From Absidia repens (Eukaryota > Mucoromycota > Mucoromycetes > Mucorales > Cunninghamellaceae), in NCBI GenBank assembly GCA_002105175.1, contig MCGE01000021.1:558001-622000 (forward strand): a stretch of DNA of 64,000 nucleotides, written 5' to 3'. Position numbers and translations under genes: made by a program. The notes below the pieces were generated by a model. It was not told the origin of the DNA. It worked only from the letters and a program-made list of their open reading frames with translations, and did no database searches. Within the stretch, counting starts at the first letter, position 1. Every line of letters begins with the position of its first letter. Of this stretch, positions 11,331-21,068 are shown one piece after another.

Positions 11331-11972
11331 GATAGAATTGTGGTATAATATAATAGGTAAATACGTGTTTGAATGAAATATAAATTAATGTGAAAAGATG
11401 CAGTTTATATAGCTTTTTTTTTTTTTCTTTTGTCAAATGGTAATTTCTAGGGAGTAAAAGACGATTGTATTATGCAGCTTATCAATCAAGGATGAGGGGA
11501 AACGGAAAGATGGAATTGCATACATAAAATTCGAAGAATGAAGAATTTGCGTTTTAGAAGTCAATAACAAAAGAGGAAGCGAGGAAGAAGGTCACGTAAA
11601 AAAAAAATCCTATTGGAGTATGGTAGAAGATCATCCAAAGGCGTTTTTCTTTCTGTTTGGAAGGGGAGTGGGTGCATGATGCTATCATGATCGTAGTACT
11701 TGAATGGCGGATATTTGTGGCTAATGCACAAAATATGGGGAAGGGGCAAAATACTTTAAAAATACTCGCATTTTTTTTAGGCTTCCTCTTAAATGTCTCC
11801 TTACTTTTTTTTTTTTTTTTTTTTTTCGTGGCATACACTAGCATGCTTAAAAGCGCCCTTCTACATGAAATTGCCGATCTCTTCGCAACTCAGTAAAGAC
11901 ATATGAAAGAAAAAAGAATGTCCCTTTGTCTACTTTTTTTCTTTATATTTACAAAAAAACAAAACAAAAACC
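11331..11972. promoter_or_regulatory. Bidirectional promoter region between two SSP genes
   Basis: The left half equals the block at 1-560 and drives the minus gene. The right half (from about 11826) is the standard SSP promoter with GGCATACACTAGCATGCTT and CCCTTCTACATGAAATTGCC. The TATA position is degenerate here (CATATGAAAG at about 11900) compared with TATAAAAG in other copies. Confidence 0.6.
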
Positions 11973-12347
11973 ATGGTCCAAGCTTCTTCTTTTTTGCTCT
12001 TATTGGCACTTTCCGCCGTGATGATTCAAGGGGCGCCCTTGACTGCTCGCTTTAAAGAACACCCTTCCAAGGACGATGCAACAGCAGTTCAATCCAAATT
12101 GCAAGAGAATGATGTTCGTAATTTATATGAAGCGGGTGTTGGTCAAACAGCTGGCGATGCTCCAATAGTTGCTTCTCGACCACCTACTGATCAAACTTCC
12201 AATTGTATGACTCAATCGAATACGCAGCCCCAGCAAGGTACGCCACCCCAGCAAGATACAGGGTCCGAGCCAGATGCTGAATTACCAGCACCTCCCGAAG
12301 GGCCCGGTGCCAATAGCCCCCTTGGTGTGATGAGTATACTCAAATAA
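11973..12347 (+). CDS. Small secreted protein, SSP family (124 aa)
   Basis: Signal peptide MVQASSFLLLLALSAVMIQG, cleavage before A-P. The mature chain keeps K-E-H-P-S-K-D-D-A-T, the Q-S-K-L-Q motif, T-S-N-C-M with the only Cys, a Gln/Pro-rich stretch (Q-P-Q-Q-G-T-P-P-Q-Q-D-T-G) and the end V-M-S-I-L-K. It differs from the 7136 copy mainly in the middle (about residues 45-70) and in a Pro/Glu-rich insert near residues 100-115. Single exon. Its 3' flank is colinear with 7493-8120. Function unknown. Confidence 0.85.
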   Translation: MVQASSFLLLLALSAVMIQGAPLTARFKEHPSKDDATAVQSKLQENDVRNLYEAGVGQTAGDAPIVASRPPTDQTSNCMTQSNTQPQQGTPPQQDTGSEPDAELPAPPEGPGANSPLGVMSILK

Positions 12348-12916
12348 AGTTTACATCTAGTCAACAACAGGACGATGAAAGCACACAAGCCATGGTACAT
12401 GGCTCTTCATCGCCCGATTTGCTCTTTTTCTCTCTCTTTCTCTCTTTTATGTTTATCTACCATTTGTTTCTTTTTTCCTTGTTTCTTTCTTAATACTTGT
12501 GGTATTATATTAGAAAAACCAATGTTTTGATTTTAATTCTTATATAAAAAACAATCTTCCTCGTCTGTGTTTTTTGTTATCTTCAATTTTTAACTTCTTT
12601 AAGAAATGATGACCATTTTAGAATAATAGAAGTTGTTTTCTTTTTTTTTCAGTGATTTACGAACAATGGTTTATGGGTAAAAGGTCAAATGATGGAAGAA
12701 GCCATAACGATCAGAGGATAGTTTTGATCGTCGTTGTGTATTTAAAAAGGGAGAAAGGTTCATTATAGGGCATTTGAAAATGGAATGGGAGATCTCTCTT
12801 GCCCTCTCTGTCAATTGTTCTCCTGACATATATAAGACATACCATTGACAAATGTTATCGATACGCCATTCTAAAACGAACTTCAAACCATAAATATTTT
12901 ATTTGACACAAATAAT
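12348..12916. other. SSP 3' flank with a second conserved TATA segment
   Basis: Colinear with the flanks of the SSP genes at 7136, 15710 and 31240. TTGTTCTCCTGACATATATA (about 12816-12835) recurs at about 16855 and 32109 and looks like the core promoter of a separate downstream transcript. Confidence 0.5.
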
Positions 12917-13228
12917 ATGGAGCACATAATACCATATTTATATTTTAGAGTAGTGGATAATAATAACTATGATATAAATAAGTGTAAAGGAATCATAGCT
13001 GATTTATTGACAACCTGTAGGACGGTTTCCAGTATCGCCCAAGTTTACATGACCAAAACCGAGAAAAGTGTTGTCAAGAGAATTATCGGCCGTTTTGCCA
13101 GTCAAGGCTTTATCAGCAGTTTGGAAGTCGGAAGTGTCAAAGTTGAGACCATTGTTTTCAACGGCGTTAGCATCGCCTCCATGAGTCTAGACAGCACTGT
13201 TACTTTTATCATGAATAAAAAATATTGA
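12917..13228 (+). CDS. Unrecognised ORF, probably a 3' exon (up to 103 aa)
   Basis: The first 35 codons are AT-rich and unlike protein. From CCTGTAG (a good acceptor, exon from about 13021) the ORF looks coding: T-V-S-S-I-A-Q-V-Y-M-T-K-T-E-K-S-V-V-K-R, then S-L-E-V-G-S-V-K-V-E and a hydrophobic S-T-V-T-F-I-M end. A frameshifted copy lies at 8120-8345. The conserved TATA segment sits about 85 bp before the ATG. No domain recognised. It may be the surviving last exon of a gene that was captured with the SSP duplication. Confidence 0.4.
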   Translation: MEHIIPYLYFRVVDNNNYDINKCKGIIADLLTTCRTVSSIAQVYMTKTEKSVVKRIIGRFASQGFISSLEVGSVKVETIVFNGVSIASMSLDSTVTFIMNKKY

Positions 13229-14184
13229 AAACAGGTCCTACCATAACATCTTGCTGCTTATACTGCTTATAATTACACAGTAATAACGTATGATGGCACA
13301 TCTATGATCCTGTAGCTACATATTATATTAAGCAGTTTTTGTTTGGATTCTGAATGCATGATGGACGCCTTCTTGTTGAAAACTGGAAATTTTTAGTTCT
13401 CATGCGGATAAATACAGGTTGATTCGAAACCAAATAGAGCTGAAGATAGATGATGCATGTATGCCACTTGTAAGAGCTCCGCATCAAGTTTTTTGCAGAA
13501 AGATATTTTTATCCAGCATCAATGTTAAGCATAGTCACGGGATGAGAGGGCGCTGTTCATGAATCAGCCCAAGGGACATGTCGATCTTTAAAAACATTTA
13601 CGTCAGTGAATGAGTTCCGCATGTTGAAGGTCAAAGTTAAAAGACAACCTGGTGAAGGCAACGGGAAGGAATAGTTTCTTATCTAGCTTTTTAAACCTGT
13701 TGTAGGTGGACAATCCATGTAAAAATACAAATAAAAATAAAAACAAGATTGATGTGTTGAGTCCTAATGTAGCATTTGGTATTCCGTTTACGGTATCAGC
13801 AGATTCCATCTTGTTCTACGCAATGATATGCAAATCATATCATTCACTAATATTGTTTTACCAAATGAACTAAAAGACAGAAATAATAGTAATAATCAGA
13901 GTCTCTCAACACATCATATTTTATACGATAAAACCAGGTGCGTCACCAGAGGATGGTTAATAAAAAGGATTTTTTATTAAAATATTAGTTGGAACTAAAA
14001 CTACAAGCTAAGAATCCATTGTAACAAACGCCTCACTGAAAGGATCTATTGAAGGAAGCAGGAGGGAGACTAATGTGAGATCTGAAGACTGGTCATCACT
14101 AAGCTAATGGCGTGATGGTAAAAAAGGATCTCTTGTACAAAGCATGAGAGAGAGAGTCTATTGAGACATTGTTAATTGAAGCAT
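13229..14184. other. Duplicate of 8340-8870, then R-related DNA
   Basis: 13229-13730 aligns with 8340-8870 (ATGCATGATGGA, GTTGTAGGTGGACAATCCAT) but lacks the MITE-like insert. 13930-14150 contains a partial R-like segment (CATCACTAAGCTAATGGCGT). Confidence 0.5.
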
Positions 14185-14420
14185 GTAGAAAAAGAAAATA
14201 TATTTTATTCAGATGACAAACTTTGGACAAAACTAAAAACTAAACTGAGCTAAAGACAGCTCCAAAAAAGTTCTCAGATCCTAGATCCAAAATCAAAGAG
14301 TTTCCCTATGCATGTTGTAATCCCTGATCTGAAATCCCTTCTATTCTAGTCCTAACACTAATCTAAGGTCACTTTAACCTCAAGTAGGTTACATTGATGA
14401 CGGAAAATGAAGTAAAAAAA
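14185..14420 (+). repeat. Dispersed repeat R, plus orientation
   Basis: TATTTTATTCAGATGACAAA, ATGTTGTAATCCCTGATCTG and CACTAATCTAAGGTCACTTT follow in family order, then an A-rich tail. Confidence 0.8.
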
Positions 14421-14558
14421 AAAAAAAAAAAAAAATGAAAAACAGGAGGGAGGAAATTCAAGTGGGCGGGATGTGAATTGTTGGCCGCGAATCTCCATCT
14501 TTTTTCACCTTCTACCGTTGGTGAACAAAAAGTGTATCAAATGAAGCCAAAGGTATAC

Positions 14559-14884
14559 CGGTCACCGCATCATCATCTTCGTGGTAGTTTGCTTTGCATT
14601 GATCACTATCATAAGTGACAGTCCCCAAAACCGGCGATAATTTTCTTGATCTGTTTCTAATCGTCAGTGTTCAAAGAATATCAAGGAAAAATGTAAATGT
14701 TAGTTGCAACGACAGTAACAATATAATTGAGATTTTTATACACTTTACTACTTCCGGACACGACGAGGAACTGGCTTATTGTTTTGGCCTTCAGATTGTG
14801 AAGGGTGTTGTTGCTCGGTTAAAGTTTCGCGGAGGTAGTACTGCTGTCCATTAGTCGTTGTTTCTTCTTGGACCCAGTGGTCAT
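14559..14884 (-). pseudogene. Remnant of B-type F-box gene 5' exons
   Basis: The minus ATG at 14884 opens M-T-T-G-S-K-K-K-Q-R-L-M, close to the first exon of the B-type F-box gene at 39093 (M-T-T-R-T-N-K-K-Q-R-L-M). The frame then stops, while another frame stays open and codes a plausible exon (about 14559-14660, on minus after GACGATTAG) ending V-T-G at a GTATAC donor. No F-box or LRR exon follows; the next DNA downstream is the tail of an R repeat. Truncation by R insertion is possible. Confidence 0.4.
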
Positions 14885-15556
14885 TGTGCGTATGAATAAA
14901 CAACAACGAGAGACGACGGCTGTGCTGTCAGTATTTCTTCTTTGAGGGAAGAAGAAAAGAAAAAGTATTCAAAAGACCGCTGCTCATCGCACAACACTCG
15001 ATGTACCGTGCAATTCCTGCTAACATATATCATCATATAATGATAGCCGTCTCAATAAGGTGCTGGTGTTGCAACTTCCACTAACAGGCATTACGCAGTA
15101 AAAGTACATACCTGCTATGGTACTTTCTAGATAACTCCGCAAATTTTCGGTTTGACGGAAGTCAACAGCCTGCTTCCCCTACTTCTTTATTTATTTATTT
15201 TACAACATGCAGATCTAATCATGCCACGGACCACTACCGGATGATCACCAAGGTAGAAAAACAAGATAAATATGCTCCTAGAGTTGCCCTAGTTTCTTAA
15301 GAAAAACGTATACCCGCATTTCAATTCTTTTGTCTTCATAAAAGAAATGAAGTCTTCTGTCAAACAAGGAAAAACAGAGTATATCTACGAGATAAATGAT
15401 TTTTTCTTATTCCCTGTTTTGTGTATGAATTCGTCGAGCCATACGTGATATCATATAACTATCCCCCCCCCTATATGATGCTACTGATGATCATCTTAAA
15501 AAATAGGAGAATATATGCGGTCGAACGTGTATGCTATTTTTTTTTATTTTTTTCTT
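14885..15556. other. Intergenic, SSP far-upstream region
   Basis: From about 15095 the DNA is related to 6530-6980 and 30660-31080 (CCTGCTATGGTACTTTC, AACATGCAGATCTAATC). No gene seen. Confidence 0.5.
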
Positions 15557-15709
15557 ATGACATACACTAGCACGGTTAAAAGCGCCCTTCTACATGAAAT
15601 GGTCGATCACTTCCCAGCTCAATAAAGATATAAAAGAAAAAAAAAACTGTCCCTTCGTCTTTTTTTTTATATCTATATCAAAAAATCAAAACAAAACAAA
15701 ATCTAAACA

Positions 15710-16321
15710 ATGGTCCAAGCTTCTTCTTTTTTGCTCTTATTAGCATTTTCCGCCGTGATGATTCAAGGTGCGCCCGTGGCTACTCGCTCTAAAGAACACC
15801 ATCCCAAGGACGATACAACCGAAGTTCAATCCAAGCTGCAATTGGATGGCGAACCTGCTGATGCGTTTGGTCCAAATTACCGTGACCAATCGTCTACTGG
15901 TCCACCTCCTATTAAACCCGGTCCTAATGGTCCAACTTCCAATTGTATGTCCCAACCACTTCCACAACAAGCCCGGCCAGGCACATACCAGACGACGGGG
16001 CAAGGTCAAATGGGAACTTTGGCTGCCCGCTCTAACGAACACCAAACCAAGGACGATACACCCGAAGTTCAATCCAAACTGCAATTGGATGGCGAACCTG
16101 CTGATGCGTTTGGTCCAAATTACCGTGACCAATCGTCTACTGGTCCACCTCCTATTAAACCCGGTCCTAATGGTCCAACTTCCAATTGTATGTCCCAACC
16201 ACTTCCACAACAAGCCCGGCCAGGCACATACCAGACGACGGGCCAAGGTCAAACGGGATCTGCGGGTGTAGGATCTGCGGGTGTCGGATCTTCGGGTGTA
16301 GGATCTTTGGGTGCAGCATAA
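15710..16321 (+). CDS. Small secreted protein with internal 81-aa duplication (203 aa)
   Basis: SSP family: signal peptide MVQASSFLLLLAFSAVMIQG, TATAAAAG at 15629-15636. The mature chain is two tandem 243-bp (81-residue) units, 15776-16018 and 16019-about 16258, nearly identical, each with R-S-x-E-H, K-D-D-T, V-Q-S-K-L-Q-L-D-G and one T-S-N-C-M. The protein thus has two mature Cys where relatives have one. The C-terminus is four 15-bp repeats coding G-[SLA]-x-G-V-like steps and ends S-L-G-A-A. The last halves of the two units are almost unchanged in DNA, which points to a recent unequal exchange. Single exon, no stop within the repeats. Function unknown. Confidence 0.85.
   Translation: MVQASSFLLLLAFSAVMIQGAPVATRSKEHHPKDDTTEVQSKLQLDGEPADAFGPNYRDQSSTGPPPIKPGPNGPTSNCMSQPLPQQARPGTYQTTGQGQMGTLAARSNEHQTKDDTPEVQSKLQLDGEPADAFGPNYRDQSSTGPPPIKPGPNGPTSNCMSQPLPQQARPGTYQTTGQGQTGSAGVGSAGVGSSGVGSLGAA
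15776..16258 (+). repeat. Coding tandem duplication, 243-bp unit x2
   Basis: Period 243 keeps the frame. Unit starts at GTG GCT ACT CGC and TTG GCT GCC CGC. From CTGCAATTGGATGGCGAACC onward the two copies are nearly the same. Confidence 0.9.
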
Positions 16322-17472
16322 GGGGCTACTGTACGCAAGTAAAAGTTAAAGTCAAGTCAGCAACAAGATGATCTAAGCACGCAAGCCATGCGCCATGGAT
16401 TTACTTTCCCACGTCTTTCTCTTATTTTATAGGTTTATTTACTTGTTTTTTTTTTTTTTTTCTTTCTTTTCTTCGTTTCTTTCTTAAATTCTAGTATATG
16501 TTATAAAAGAAAGGCAACGTTTTTTTTTTTTTTTTCTCTTATTTAATAAAAAAACAAAAAAAAAACAATTTTCTTCACTCACTTTCTTCCTCACCTGTGT
16601 TTTTTGTTATTTTCATTATTCTCACTTCATAACATTCTCTAAAGGAGGCGGACATTTTAGTTTAACGGAAGGCGTTTTTTTTTTTTTTTTTTTTTTTGAT
16701 GATCTGCGAAGGAAATTTTATGAACAAAAGTCAATTGATGGAAGAATGTACAATTATCATAGAATAGTTTTATTAAGTCAAGGTTGTGTTACTGAGACAG
16801 AGAGAGAGGATCATGATAGAGTATTTGAAAATGCAAGGGAGATCTCCGTCATTTGTTCTCCTGACATATATAAGATTCCGCCGTCGGAGAAATCATCAAT
16901 ACCGTAAAAACAACAAAACCACCTTTAAAAAAAAAAAAAAAAGCTACCCCAGGCACCGCCCAAAACATCAGCAGACAACAAATACATCACATTATAATAC
17001 TAATTGCATCCATACAATATACCAAAAGTAAATTAAAATACATCACACACACACACACGCACGCACATAATCATACTACAGAAAATGAAATCATCACTTT
17101 TTTGTATTGAATAAAGTGCAATAGGAAGAATGGGGTCAGAAGGTGTGCAAATGAAAGGGAAGGGATGTGAGTACTACAAGGTGTACGTGGAGTGGTACTA
17201 TACCTAACGTTATAACGCAACCAAAGGTAGGTAGCTAATTCAAAGTGATTATCGTTAAGGTGCCTGGCGTCAATTTAAAAGTCAGTTCCAGCCCAGCAAC
17301 CGTATTTCCAATTTCAGGATGTATGGCGGGAAACCAACATCACAGTTTTTTGTATACTATAGTATATGAATGGGTATTATTTTTGAAGGAGGAGGAAGTT
17401 GCTTGTATGGTTGAAAAAAAAAAAAAAAAAAAAAAAAGCGGGATGGGAGCTAGTAAAGAAGATAGACTCCGC

Positions 17473-17505
<33 letters not shown>

Positions 17506-17524
17506 ACAAATGGTGGAAGACAAG
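16322..17524. other. SSP 3' flank, duplicate of 31660-32740
   Basis: Shares TACTGTACGCAAGTAAA, CATATATAAGATTC, GCTACCCCAGGCA and GATAGACTCCGCGTAAAAAA with the 32 kb copy. Contains (CA)n near 17043-17062 and poly-A runs near 17415 and 17476. No gene supported. Confidence 0.55.
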
Positions 17525-17740
17525 AAGATATTTTATTCAATATGCAGATATAAACTACGAAAACTAATAGTACGTTAATTTAAGAACTGGATTATAGCAC
17601 TAAAACCTAATGACGACGCTAAGCTAATGACCGTAAAGAATCACGATATCGAAATGACGGGTTTTGTTATGCATGGGCGTCAATACCTTTTCAAAAATCC
17701 GCCAAATCTATCCCTAACACTAATTTAACATGTCAATAAC
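17525..17740 (+). repeat. Dispersed repeat R, plus, diverged
   Basis: TATTTTATTCAATATGCAGA, ATGACGGGTTTTGTTATGCA and CCCTAACACTAATTTAACAT in order; the rest is diverged. Confidence 0.6.
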
Positions 17741-17884
17741 TCTATGAAAAATACAATGAAGAATATTGGGGGAAACGAAAAAGAAAAGAAAAAAAAAAGG
17801 GGAGGAAGTAAGAGGGTAAGAAAAGAGAAATATAAATAGAAACAAGCATGATCCGTAGTGTGAATGTTTCATTCTACCATTACT

Positions 17885-18248
17885 ATGTCTACTCCCTCTG
17901 TCTGGTTGGTAAAGGCCTCCTCTACCGTTTTCGTGATGTCTGCTCTTTTGTATACCCACGTACTTTGCAGCAATTCAAAAATTGGTCAGATGAAGCACAG
18001 GATTCAAAGTCTTACCAAGTTGGAAGTAAGCATTTTATTGATCAATATATTATCTTACGGAAAAACCAAAATGTGAAAAAAGATGAAGCAACTTGACGAC
18101 TAAATTACATATTTAAACTTTTCAGCAAATGATCTATGATACCAAGGATGCAACTAACCAATTCAGCATCAACACTACAAAAAAGATGACCAGCATATTC
18201 AACAACAACAAAAGGACACATTCGCAGAAAATTGGCTTGCACTCGTGA
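17885..18248 (+). CDS. Possible two-exon small membrane protein (87 aa)
   Basis: Tentative. Exon 17885-18025 codes M-S-T-P-S-V-W-L-V-K-A-S-S-T-V-F-V-M-S-A-like residues with one hydrophobic segment (about 7-28), then a polar helix. GTAAGC follows, and a CTTTTCAG acceptor leads to exon 18126-18248 in frame. A TATA-like ATATAAATAG lies at about 17830. Against it, an earlier ATG at 17848 opens another frame (82 codons), and exon 2 is antisense to the ORF at 18105-18374. No family recognised. Confidence 0.25.
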
Positions 18249-18374
18249 ATTACACGCCTTATTCTCACCAGCAAAAATGATCTCGAGGATAGTGCCAGTA
18301 GAGTTAACACCGATGACAACGACACGACGTGACAAAAATTCTGCTTGGTCACAAGTTACCATCAAAAGATACAT
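18105..18374 (-). CDS. Unrecognised ORF fragment (up to 89 aa)
   Basis: Protein-like composition: R-R-V-V-V-I-G-V-N-S-T-G-T-I-L-E-I-I-F-A, then C-P-F-V-V-V-E-Y-A-G-H-L-F. No clear promoter or start; an acceptor-like AAGCAG precedes the best stretch, so it may be a last exon whose upstream exons are lost. It overlaps the previous entry on the other strand; at most one is likely real. Confidence 0.3.
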   Translation of the reverse strand: MYLLMVTCDQAEFLSRRVVVIGVNSTGTILEIIFAGENKACNSRVQANFLRMCPFVVVEYAGHLFCSVDAELVSCILGIIDHLLKSLNM

Positions 18375-18649
18375 AGTAGTTAAAGTATACCATCATTTGT
18401 TTTATTATCAATAAAGGCTCCAGCCATTAGCTTAGAAAGCTTTGTTATACATATATTGTGCGCTAAAGTGCTGATATGACGGGCAGGATTAGGTGCAGGT
18501 TTGGTGGGATGGCAAGAAAAAAAAAGAAAAAAAAAATAAAGACAGCGTGATGATTTACACCCTGCTCACATGTTTTTTTTTTTTTTTTTTTTTTTGGCGA
18601 GAGGGGCAACGTTTCTTTGTTAAAAGGTGCCTAATCGCAAAATTGAAAT

Positions 18650-19015
18650 GAGCTATCAAACGCAACGCAAAGACCTACCATGATCTATACAAAGAAGTTG
18701 GTGTCGTTGCATGCAAGGTTACACATGCAAGTCGTGGAAGTGCTTTGAGGCATATTGACTCGGAGGATCTGCAGGGGCATATGGGCCAGGTGGGGAAAGG
18801 ATAAAATGGCGGGGAGTTAACTTGACAAGTCTTCCAAAGAAGGCAATGCGCTCCCTTGCGGGATTTTACCATCGACAGCCTGATTAACTTTACCTCAGAT
18901 GTGTGACCATCGGAACCCCCCCCCTAAAGAGTTGAAGAAACAAATTTCCCGGGTGCCGAACGGTGGCTGACAAGATAAGATTGGGCTCCCGTCCCTAAGA
19001 AGCGGCATTTGTGAC
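18650..19015 (+). mobile_element. Crypton-type tyrosine recombinase remnant
   Basis: Two broken frames carry the C-terminal half of the Ndc10-like/Crypton recombinase domain. First K-V-T-H-A-S-R-G-S-A-L-R-H (H..R region, about 18718-18755), then L-T-S-L-P-K-K-A-M-R-S-L-A-G-F (about 18815-18862), and a P-P-K-E-L-K-K-Q-I tail with F-P-G-A-E-R-W-L. In the family this order is the catalytic H-x-x-R box, the tyrosine strand near LPxxxMRxxAGF and a PPxxLxxxIFPxxExW tail. Stops and frameshifts show it is dead. The segment is less AT-rich than its surroundings. It lies upstream of the first F-box A gene, where other modules have HET DNA. Confidence 0.7.
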
Positions 19016-19198
19016 CACAACTGTACGGTGTTGTCTGTTCCGAAAAAAAAAGTATCAACAATATATTCAACACATATTGTTCAACAAAACCCAGGCGATG
19101 ACGAGTATTACATGCACATACTACATAGGTCTCTTTACCACATTATCAGAGCACGCATTATAGATTATTTAACCCGCTTCGATTCATTTTTTTTCCAT

Positions 19199-19262
19199 CG
19201 AGATTCCCCTTGAAATATGCTTTTCGTTCTCCAAGAGAAGGGTTCATTTCCCGCGGTATAAT
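19199..19262 (+). promoter_or_regulatory. Conserved upstream block of F-box A genes with TTTCCCGCGG
   Basis: ATTCCCCTTGAAATATGC, TTTTCG, AGAAGGGTTCA and TTTCCCGCGG (19247-19256) are kept in order also at 24719-24780, 34790-34850 and 58015-58070. The distance to the start codon is about 200-240 bp. TTTCCCGC resembles an E2F/MBF-type site, but factor and function are inferred. Confidence 0.5.
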
Positions 19263-19469
19263 TATGTGTCACGGGGTAATATAATTCATATTTTTCAAGG
19301 CGTTGGCTATGTTATGCGTGGCATGATTCATGGGCTATATGGTGCACTTTTTTTTTTTTTTAAAAAAAAAAAGGAATTGTAGCGGACTTCCAATGTCTGA
19401 AAAAAGGGGCAAAGCACCACTTTCTGAAACATACGCGCTCCCTTTTCTTTTAATCACTAGTGGGAGGCC

Positions 19470-21068
19470 ATGACTATAACAAGAGACACACAACGTTATT
19501 GTCACTCCGAACAACAATTATCTTCTTCTTCTCCTTCCGATCCCCCGAAACAAGAAATGGGTAATGATTGGTACAGCTACTCTGTTAGTAGAGAGACGAA
19601 AACAAACACGATTGATATGCTTTGATACTGATACTGCTTTTTTTTTTATTTTTATTATTAGCCAGAAAGTACAGGAAGAACTAGCGACATCCAGTGCGTT
19701 TCTGATGATATTGACCAGGGACACTCACAATTTACATGTAAAAAAAAAAAAAAGGGATGATTTGGAACTTGGATGAAAAGGATGAAACTGACTTCTGTAC
19801 TGTATTGTTTTTTTGTAGGCATTGATACCAAACAAGGGAAACGCTACGCCGCGAAAATTCTTCACAATGAACGAAGCACCATTCAAGGAAAACCTGGTAG
19901 CACCGTCATTATCACACCTCATCCTCCTCGACAACTTCCAAATGACATCTTGGCACGCATTATCAGCCATGTCGGTGTAGAACCACAACGTCATCCACAC
20001 CTAACGAATTTTGGCCGGCAGCCATCGCATCGACGCGATCTTTATACATGCACCTTGGTCAATAAACAATTTTATGCTATTGTCAATCCTTTGTTATGGC
20101 AGGACCCAGCATTGAATCTCAATCTCGCGCACATCGCACGACTGCTCAAGTGTTTGACTGCAACAGAACGACCCCTTGGACAACATATCAAAAGACTGCT
20201 TTTACGCGACGGCTTTTGTACTGACGATCAATTTTTACGTTTGATGACACACATGCGCCATTTAGAAACTTTCGAGCTCGTCCATGTTGATGCAGCCTAT
20301 ACAAACAATACCACCCCGATCTCGAACACAAGCCTACAACAGCTTCCGCGTTATTGTTCGCAACTCACCTCTCTCAGTCTATTCAACATTGATCTGTCAG
20401 AAGCCACCGTCCGTGCCATAGGTCAGCATTGCCGCCAACTTAATGAATTTCTTCTGTATCCCAGTGGTGATCCTCCAAATGATGATTGGCTTTCGGGACT
20501 TTCCAGCTGTCCTTTGAAACGACTTTGTCTTTCGAATTCTACTGGTGGGTGGATGTTGACGGAGCAAATGGTGATGGATATGACAGGATTTCAAGACTTG
20601 ACCTATTTGAGGCTCTCACTCTTTGGGCTTTCAAGTCGCATCATGACATTAGCCAACAACACTACTACTACGATTCCCTGGCCTCATTTGGAGACACTCG
20701 ACCTCGACCATTGTGATGAAACTGACGACGCTACCTTTATTCGCTTTATCAGCACCCATCCTCAACTTCGGTTTATTAGTTTAGAGGCTACCGCCTTGAC
20801 CGATGCAAGTCTGGATGCATTGGCCATGCTTCGTCGAGATCTTCGTGAATTCGTTTTAATTAAGGTGAAAGGGATCTCCTCTGGTGGTGTACGTCGGCTG
20901 ATTCAAAACTGCCAAGGGTTGGTGCTCGCCCAATTTCGCGAATGTGATCAACTCGTGCCCAGTGATGTTTGTGAAACTCTTGACAACAACTTTGGAAATG
21001 CTTTGTACTTGTATGAAAACGAAATTGCCAAGATACGTGGGCTCAAGGAAACTGAAAATGTCCATTGA
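19470..21068 (+). CDS. F-box/LRR protein A1, three exons (about 470 aa)
   Basis: Exons 19470-19560, 19666-19737 (or from 19675) and 19819-21068 join in frame. Donors are GTAATG and GTAAAA; the last acceptor is TTTTTTGTAG. The polar N-terminus ends R-T-S-D-I-Q-C-V-S like the A2 gene. The F-box is at about residues 85-140 (RQLPNDILARIISHV ... TLVNKQFYAIVNPLLWQDP). RNI-type LRRs follow (CSQLTSLSLF, SCPLKRLCLS, WPHLETLDLDHC, NCQGLVLAQF). The between-LRR loop is a short T-T-T-T run. The tail E-N-E-I-A-K-I-R matches paralogues. Likely an SCF adaptor; substrate unknown. Poly(A) signal TTCAATAAAGAAAAC near 21174. It converges on the F-box gene at 22189-23562. Confidence 0.85.

Noticed and set aside
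15740..16252. Minus-strand ORF of 170 codons
   Set aside because: It is antisense to the duplicated SSP gene and stays open only because the repeat unit is a multiple of three; no promoter or domain.
15768..16271. Plus-strand ORF of 167 codons in a second frame
   Set aside because: Shadow frame of the same 243-bp duplication, with no signal peptide.
17245..17553. ORFs rich in Lys or Phe through homopolymers
   Set aside because: Long poly-A/T runs are open in some frame by necessity; no other coding sign.
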